From Metallyticus violacea (taxonomy: Eukaryota > Arthropoda > Insecta > Mantodea > Metallyticidae): a stretch of DNA of 64,000 nucleotides. The stretch spans positions 26,848,501-26,912,500 of the forward strand of contig CM060843.1 in assembly GCA_030762175.1 (NCBI GenBank), read 5' to 3'. The translations under genes and the position numbers were made by a program. This document shows positions 59,445 to 64,000 of this stretch, one piece after another (within the stretch, counting starts at the first letter, position 1; every line of letters starts with the position of its first letter). The notes beneath the pieces were generated by a model. The model saw nothing but the letters and a program-made list of their open reading frames with translations, was not told where the DNA came from and searched no databases.

Positions 59445-60161
59445 TTACATGCGTCCTCCTCGTTTGGCAAAGGTTCTCGGTCTCATTGCTGTCAGTAGCA
59501 ATTGACACGTGATAATCAAAAACTTCAGATTCGTCATATTTATCATGAAGCATTCTTTCCTTCCTTCCTCTTGATTTCCCCCCTTATTTTGTGCATCAGG
59601 AAGTGATGTCTGAGCAGGCCTATCTTTCTTAGTCCTGCTTTGCTTCTCCCCATCTGCTAAATTCCTTTCATAGGGGGGGGGGGTGTAATGAGAGCTGCTG
59701 TAGATGCCTTCTGAGGTCTTCATCTTTGACTGAGGAACAGGACACATATGCCTGTTTAACACCTGAAGTGGAAGGCACATTAATACTGACCGCAGCAAGT
59801 GTATTATTTCGTTCAGCAAGTTGATAACTCATCAAACAATCGTTTTTTCTAGTGAAACCATGATAATTACTTTCCATAACAAGCAGATACTTACAAGTTC
59901 TTCTAATCCAACAGGTAGAGTTGTCTTTCTTCCCAATTTCTTAGATATTACAACCTCTGGAGACACAACCAAAAGCCTTAACATAGTCTTAGGAACTGAA
60001 AACTTCCGAACCGTTTTTTTAAATCTCGTTCTTTTGCCCCTGACCGCGTTCACAGCTTTAATCGTTGATTCTGGATCCCACTGTTTTCTGTTCTCATGTT
60101 GCGGGGGATCAGTCTGCGCTCTAGTCATATCTGAAGTAATACGTGCAATATAACACCCCAA
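59445..60161 (-). pseudogene. Pogo/Psq-type transposase, N-terminal remnant
   Basis: The minus frame from 60161 reads RKQWDPESTIKAVNAVRG, then FKKTVRKFSVPKTMLRLLV and KKLGRKTTLPVGLEE. This is the Psq-like helix-turn-helix DNA-binding domain of pogo/Tigger/jerky-type DDE transposases (W-x4-M-x2-AxxAV, then FxVPxTTLxxxV, then GRxxxL). In a shifted frame come ESNYHGFTRKNDCLMSYQLA and ERNN, matching the FxGLTxxDxxxLAYQLAERN of the same families. After a G-run (59675-59684) that shifts the frame, DGEKQSRTKKDRPAQTSLPD resembles the Lys-rich tail. The CENP-B-like domain and DDE core are absent, so it is an internally deleted relic. Confidence 0.65.
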
Positions 60162-60943
60162 ATAGGGAAGGGTGCCATATTGTCATCACCGTCATGTTAT
60201 AAAATAACCTAAAAGAAACACATTTTCTACTACCTATGCAGGAATTCAGGTTACGTTATTAATAATACTAGTTAATGTACTAGAATTCCTGAAGCACAGA
60301 AACTTCAGTAGTAAACAAGCCATGACATAATGTGCAGTTCTTTATCTATCAACAAGAACTTCAATAATCCGTAAAACAGAAAATCCCACAAAGTGTCTCA
60401 TTATTTGTAGGAAGAGCTCAGCAGCATGAATTGTTGTGTAAACGATCACGATAAAAATAGTTTGAAGTAGCGTTCACTAGATATCAACATAATACAAGGC
60501 CAAAAAGCAGGGGTGCCTTATTATAAGCAAGGACCCATTTTACTGCCTCTTCTTCTACTATAACCATGATAACGATTTAACAGTAAAATAATTTATATTT
60601 CCTAAATTGAATTCATTTAGTGAAAAAAGCACATATAACTGTATTTTATGGTCAGTCTCTCTGTTGGTTTTCACTCTTTTTCCATTTTGATTACATGAAG
60701 ATATTTTCTTCCTTTACTTTAAATTGGACCGTACAAAACAAGTTATAAAGAAATTTATAAGTTAAAAATTACTGCAGATTGACCTTTATTTTCGCTTTTA
60801 GAACGGCACATTGCGTAAAGAAGCAAGTGAAGTACTCCTCGATTAGCAATAACAATTAACGCTCATTAATATTAACAACTAAAATCACGATTTCAATTAT
60901 TATTTTGGATCTCTTCTTTAAGAACAAAACTAATAAGAGCATA
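60162..60943. other. AT-rich tract, nothing recognised
   Basis: No coding homology or repeat family member was seen. Confidence 0.5.
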
Positions 60944-60945
60944 TA

Positions 60946-61835
60946 TCGAGGGTGCCAAAAAATGTGTACACACTTTCACAGTAGATATCTATTTAATATA
61001 TTTCAAAGTTAAACCGAAAAACAACAGTAATGTGTAGTATGATGTTCTGTAAACAGACGTTACTCACATGCATTATGATAGCGTTGCTACGTGACAGGTA
61101 AATCAACAATTAACAAATGCAGACAAGATTATCGTAAATTAACAATGAACAAATGAAGCCAATATTATGGTATGATGTTCTGTAAACAGGTGTAACTCAC
61201 ATTACGTTATACTAGCGTTGGTACAACAAAATGGAGCCAAGATTATCGTTTGAACAGCGGACAGCAATTTTGAAGTGGTATTGGAAAACCGAGAATGTTG
61301 TTGAAGTTCAAAGGCAATGGGGATGCGTGTACAGAACAGAACCGCCAAAGGGAGTAGCAATTGCACGCATTCGAGACAAATTTGAGACTCATGGTACCGT
61401 ATGCGATGTTCACAAGGGTAGATCTGGGAATCTAGCACAGCAACAAGCCCCGCGTCCTCGGCTATGGTTCTGGAACGTTTTGAGCACTCACTGCAGAAAT
61501 CTACAAAGCAATGTGCACGTGAGACTGGAATTAACAGAACAAAAACCAGAAGCAAAAGTTGAGTTTTCATCCCAAGACTTTTGCATGCATTAAATGAAGA
61601 TGTCCTTGATCGGAGAATGCAGTACGGTGACACTTTCGCAAACGTTGCTCAATCAGTAGTTCAACGTACTCAGAAGTGTATCGACGCCGATGGTGGGCAT
61701 TTTGAGCAACTGTTGTAACTGTAAAAGTCTAAGATGATTAGTGCTCATCATTTTCTGTTTGTGTGAATTCAGTTTTGTTATGTTAACACAATTTTTTCTT
61801 TGCTTGAAGTGTGTATACATGTTTGGTACCCTCTG
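60946..61835 (+). mobile_element. Family T copy T4, internally deleted Tc1-like element
   Basis: TA at 60944-60945 and 61836-61837 flank inverted ends (TCGAGGGTGCCAAAAAATGT on the left, CAGAGGGTACCAAACATGTA on the opposite strand at the right). The transposase starts at 61231 with MEPRLSFEQRTAILKWYWKT, the DUF4817-type helix-turn-helix. It keeps VAIARIRDKFETHGTVCDVH, then decays by frameshift (SPRKST-like region) to about 61620. There the frame jumps from an MQYG-D block straight to FANVAQSVVQRTQKCIDADG and GHFEQLL. All three catalytic Asp blocks are deleted. 890 bp. Confidence 0.92.
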
Positions 61836-61902
61836 TACTTTGATAAAATTGCAGTAATAGCAATCTCTTTTCAAAGTTTAAAAAATAAACCAGTTTTCTT
61901 AC

Positions 61903-61943
<41 letters not shown>

Positions 61944-62984
61944 CTTGTGGTAATGCAAAAATATTTCGATATATTTTTCGGAGTAATTTTTATTATATTA
62001 ATATTAAATTACCATGTTTCATTATGGATTTTATCAATTTGTGCAGTATTATATGAAGTTTACATCCGATAAATACCCCATGTTGGAAGTGAAAAAATAA
62101 TTCCTTATTCTTTGGTATATTTCTTTAGCGATAAGGATGAGTCTTACAATTAATTTCTTTTAGCAGAAAATTGCATAATTTGAAGTAAAATGCCTTGGTT
62201 GTATTACTCAGAAGTTAACATTTTATAAATCATTAAAATGTTTACTATTTTATTCACATTCTTCAGAGATCTACTTGCAGTTCATTTCTAATATTGATTA
62301 TTTTTTTCAGTTCAATTGAATTTCACTTGCCTCTTTTCTTTTACATTATGCAATTAAGGGAAATATCCAACAGCTTTCTCAACAAACTGTTGACACAATT
62401 GTTACTTTAAGTGATTGATGATAAATTTAAAAAGGTTGAATTTTTTCTGCTATGTGTTTCATAACTCATATCATATACAAACACTTTTCTATTTACAGTA
62501 TACTAAGGTAGATATATGTATAAGAAACAACTGAAACAATATTAAGCACAAAAATTTAATATTTTGTTTCCTTTTCATGAGAAATATTCTGTTGATTTTT
62601 ATTTATTATTTTTTGTATTTAAAAACAAAATACTTGTTTTCTAAAATGTACAATAAATATGGTTATATATCAAAATATTTCATACTCTCTAGAATATGCT
62701 AGTTGGTTAATTACTGTCGGGTATGATAAAGTACTCAAGTGATAGACTGCTTTGCTGAAAAAGACTCCAAACTGAACTAAAAATCTGAAAGAAACAATGT
62801 CATCTATTTAAAAGCACAAATTTTTATTACACTTAGAACATTACTATTCAGGATGTTACTTAATATGAAAAAAGCCTATAGAAAATTGATAATAGAATGA
62901 AATAGATAATACATATAAACATATGTACAACTTTGCTTAGTTTTTAAGTTAGTTTCATTACTAAGGCATAGTTTTACAGAAAAC
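61836..62984. other. AT-rich tract, nothing recognised
   Basis: Apart from the (TC)n tract, no feature was identified. Frames such as 61800-62072 depend on the repeat. Confidence 0.5.
61902..61940. repeat. (TC)n microsatellite
   Basis: About 19 uninterrupted TC units, about 65 bp after the end of copy T4. Confidence 0.97.
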
Positions 62985-63240
62985 ACTCAAAATGGTCATT
63001 TTAAACTTTAATGGACTTTCAAGTGTTTAGTCTCGACCATAATCCAGGTGTCTTTCGTAACTATAGACGGCCTAGAGAAGAACTTCTACGTTGTCAGTAT
63101 GTCTGAAATACACATTTGAGTTTACGTGGCTCCATATGCAAAAATCCACTGGAATGAGGTCAGGAGAAGACCAGACACTCGGATCTTCGAGATCTATCCA
63201 GCTATTTTAAAATCGATGGCATAGACTTCTTTTAGCAGCA
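62985..63240 (-). pseudogene. Tc1-like transposase fragment, third catalytic block
   Basis: The minus strand reads WIDLEDPSVWSSPDLIPVDF followed by CIWSHVNSNVYF, then DNVEVLL. This matches the WIGRxGPxxWPxRSPDLTPLDF and LWGxLKxxVY block of DUF4817-type transposases, with the third Asp (PVDF) kept. Nothing else of the element is recognisable. Confidence 0.7.
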
Positions 63241-64000
63241 TGAAAAAATGAAACATAATTTTTAGGGATGATTAACATGGGACATATTTAAATTTAGTGG
63301 AAATTCTTCAGACAATTTATTAAAATATCACGGTGTTATTTTATGGCAATGTTCCAAATAAAATAAAAAGAGCTGATTAATCTGTTGTCAAACTATTCCA
63401 GCTCATGCATTATCGCTAAACTGCCTTGTTTCCAAAACTACATGGGAATTTTTGTTAGCCTACATGAATATAGTGAAGTTCTGCATTACATTCTAATGCT
63501 ACTCATTAGCAAATATATTAAATGACAGATAATATTGATTATAAACCACAACACAGCACCAATTTATAAAGCATAAACTATAAAGCATAAATTATAGCTG
63601 CATTATCAATACAGTATACAAATGGAGTGTTTAAAAACTAGGTGTAATTGTTCATATGTTTATATAAACGTTTTGCTTGTTTTTAGGTCCTCTAACAATT
63701 CTTTAGGGGTTTTCTACATGTAAAGTACCTTACTGAATAAATTATAAAATATTAACAGTATTGTTAACATTTCTGAAATTTGTATTTAACTAGTTATCTC
63801 TCCAGCAGTGACACAAATTCATTTTAGATGAATTTTAAAGCAATTAATTTGCATGCGATTAAATTTTTAGAACATTTATCAAATTTGCTTGCACATACAG
63901 TATAGCATACCATATTTTGAGAAATGAAAATATAAGAATGGATAAAATTTATTATAATATCTAGTCTCTCGCAATGGTAATTGTTTAAATTACAATAATT
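63241..64000. other. AT-rich tract, nothing recognised
   Basis: No coding homology or repeat family member was seen. Confidence 0.5.

Noticed and set aside
1..64000. CRISPR arrays, operons, bacterial promoters or phage genes
   Set aside because: No regularly spaced repeat array exists, the content is that of an animal nuclear genome, and such features do not apply.

Overview
The window looks like intergenic or intronic DNA from a large, AT-rich animal nuclear genome, almost certainly an insect. The evidence is the content: relics of an R1-clade LINE, many Tc1/mariner-superfamily transposases of the insect type with a DUF4817-like N-terminal helix-turn-helix, classic D,D34D mariners, tRNA-derived SINEs, LTR-retrotransposon pieces and many dinucleotide and trinucleotide microsatellites. 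A cockroach or termite (Blattodea) is my best guess, but that is inference. I recognise no intact host protein gene, no rRNA gene and no functional tRNA gene. Bacterial features (operons, RBS, CRISPR) do not apply.

Layout. 1-3057: a decayed R1-type LINE, entering at the end of its endonuclease domain, with a SINE inserted in it. 5941-9083: the end of a Tc1-like element abutting a roughly 410-bp foldback palindrome, a SINE with a perfect target-site duplication, a degenerate 158-bp-spaced repeat, and a longer Tc1-like pseudogene. 10185-12528: two more transposase relics and another SINE with a perfect duplication. 15286-16549: a full-length Tc1/mariner element with both inverted repeats and dead catalytic residues. 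19440-26500: mariner relics, a hairpin, a SINE and a full-length mariner. 29700-31935: a Tc1-like pseudogene split by about 1.34 kb of LTR-like DNA. 35855-39395: three more transposase relics. 43564-46220: two LTR-like promoter and polyadenylation segments on the minus strand, one with an exact tRNA-Lys primer binding site. 47420-49020: a three-level nest (SINE-A inside mariner inside SINE-B). 49700-56749: a dense SINE cluster plus Tc1-like relics. 59445-61835: a pogo/Psq-type transposase remnant and an internally deleted Tc1-like element. 62985-63240: a last transposase fragment.

Two SINE families dominate. SINE-A has a Ser/Leu-like tRNA head and about ten copies. SINE-B has a different tRNA head whose acceptor halves still pair, and five copies, one of them split. 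Their heads share the B-box half and the following CCAGGACCG. Nearly every coding relic has stops, frameshifts or substitutions at catalytic acidic residues, so the window is a graveyard of several transposition waves rather than a set of working genes. Long tracts between relics hold nothing I can identify.
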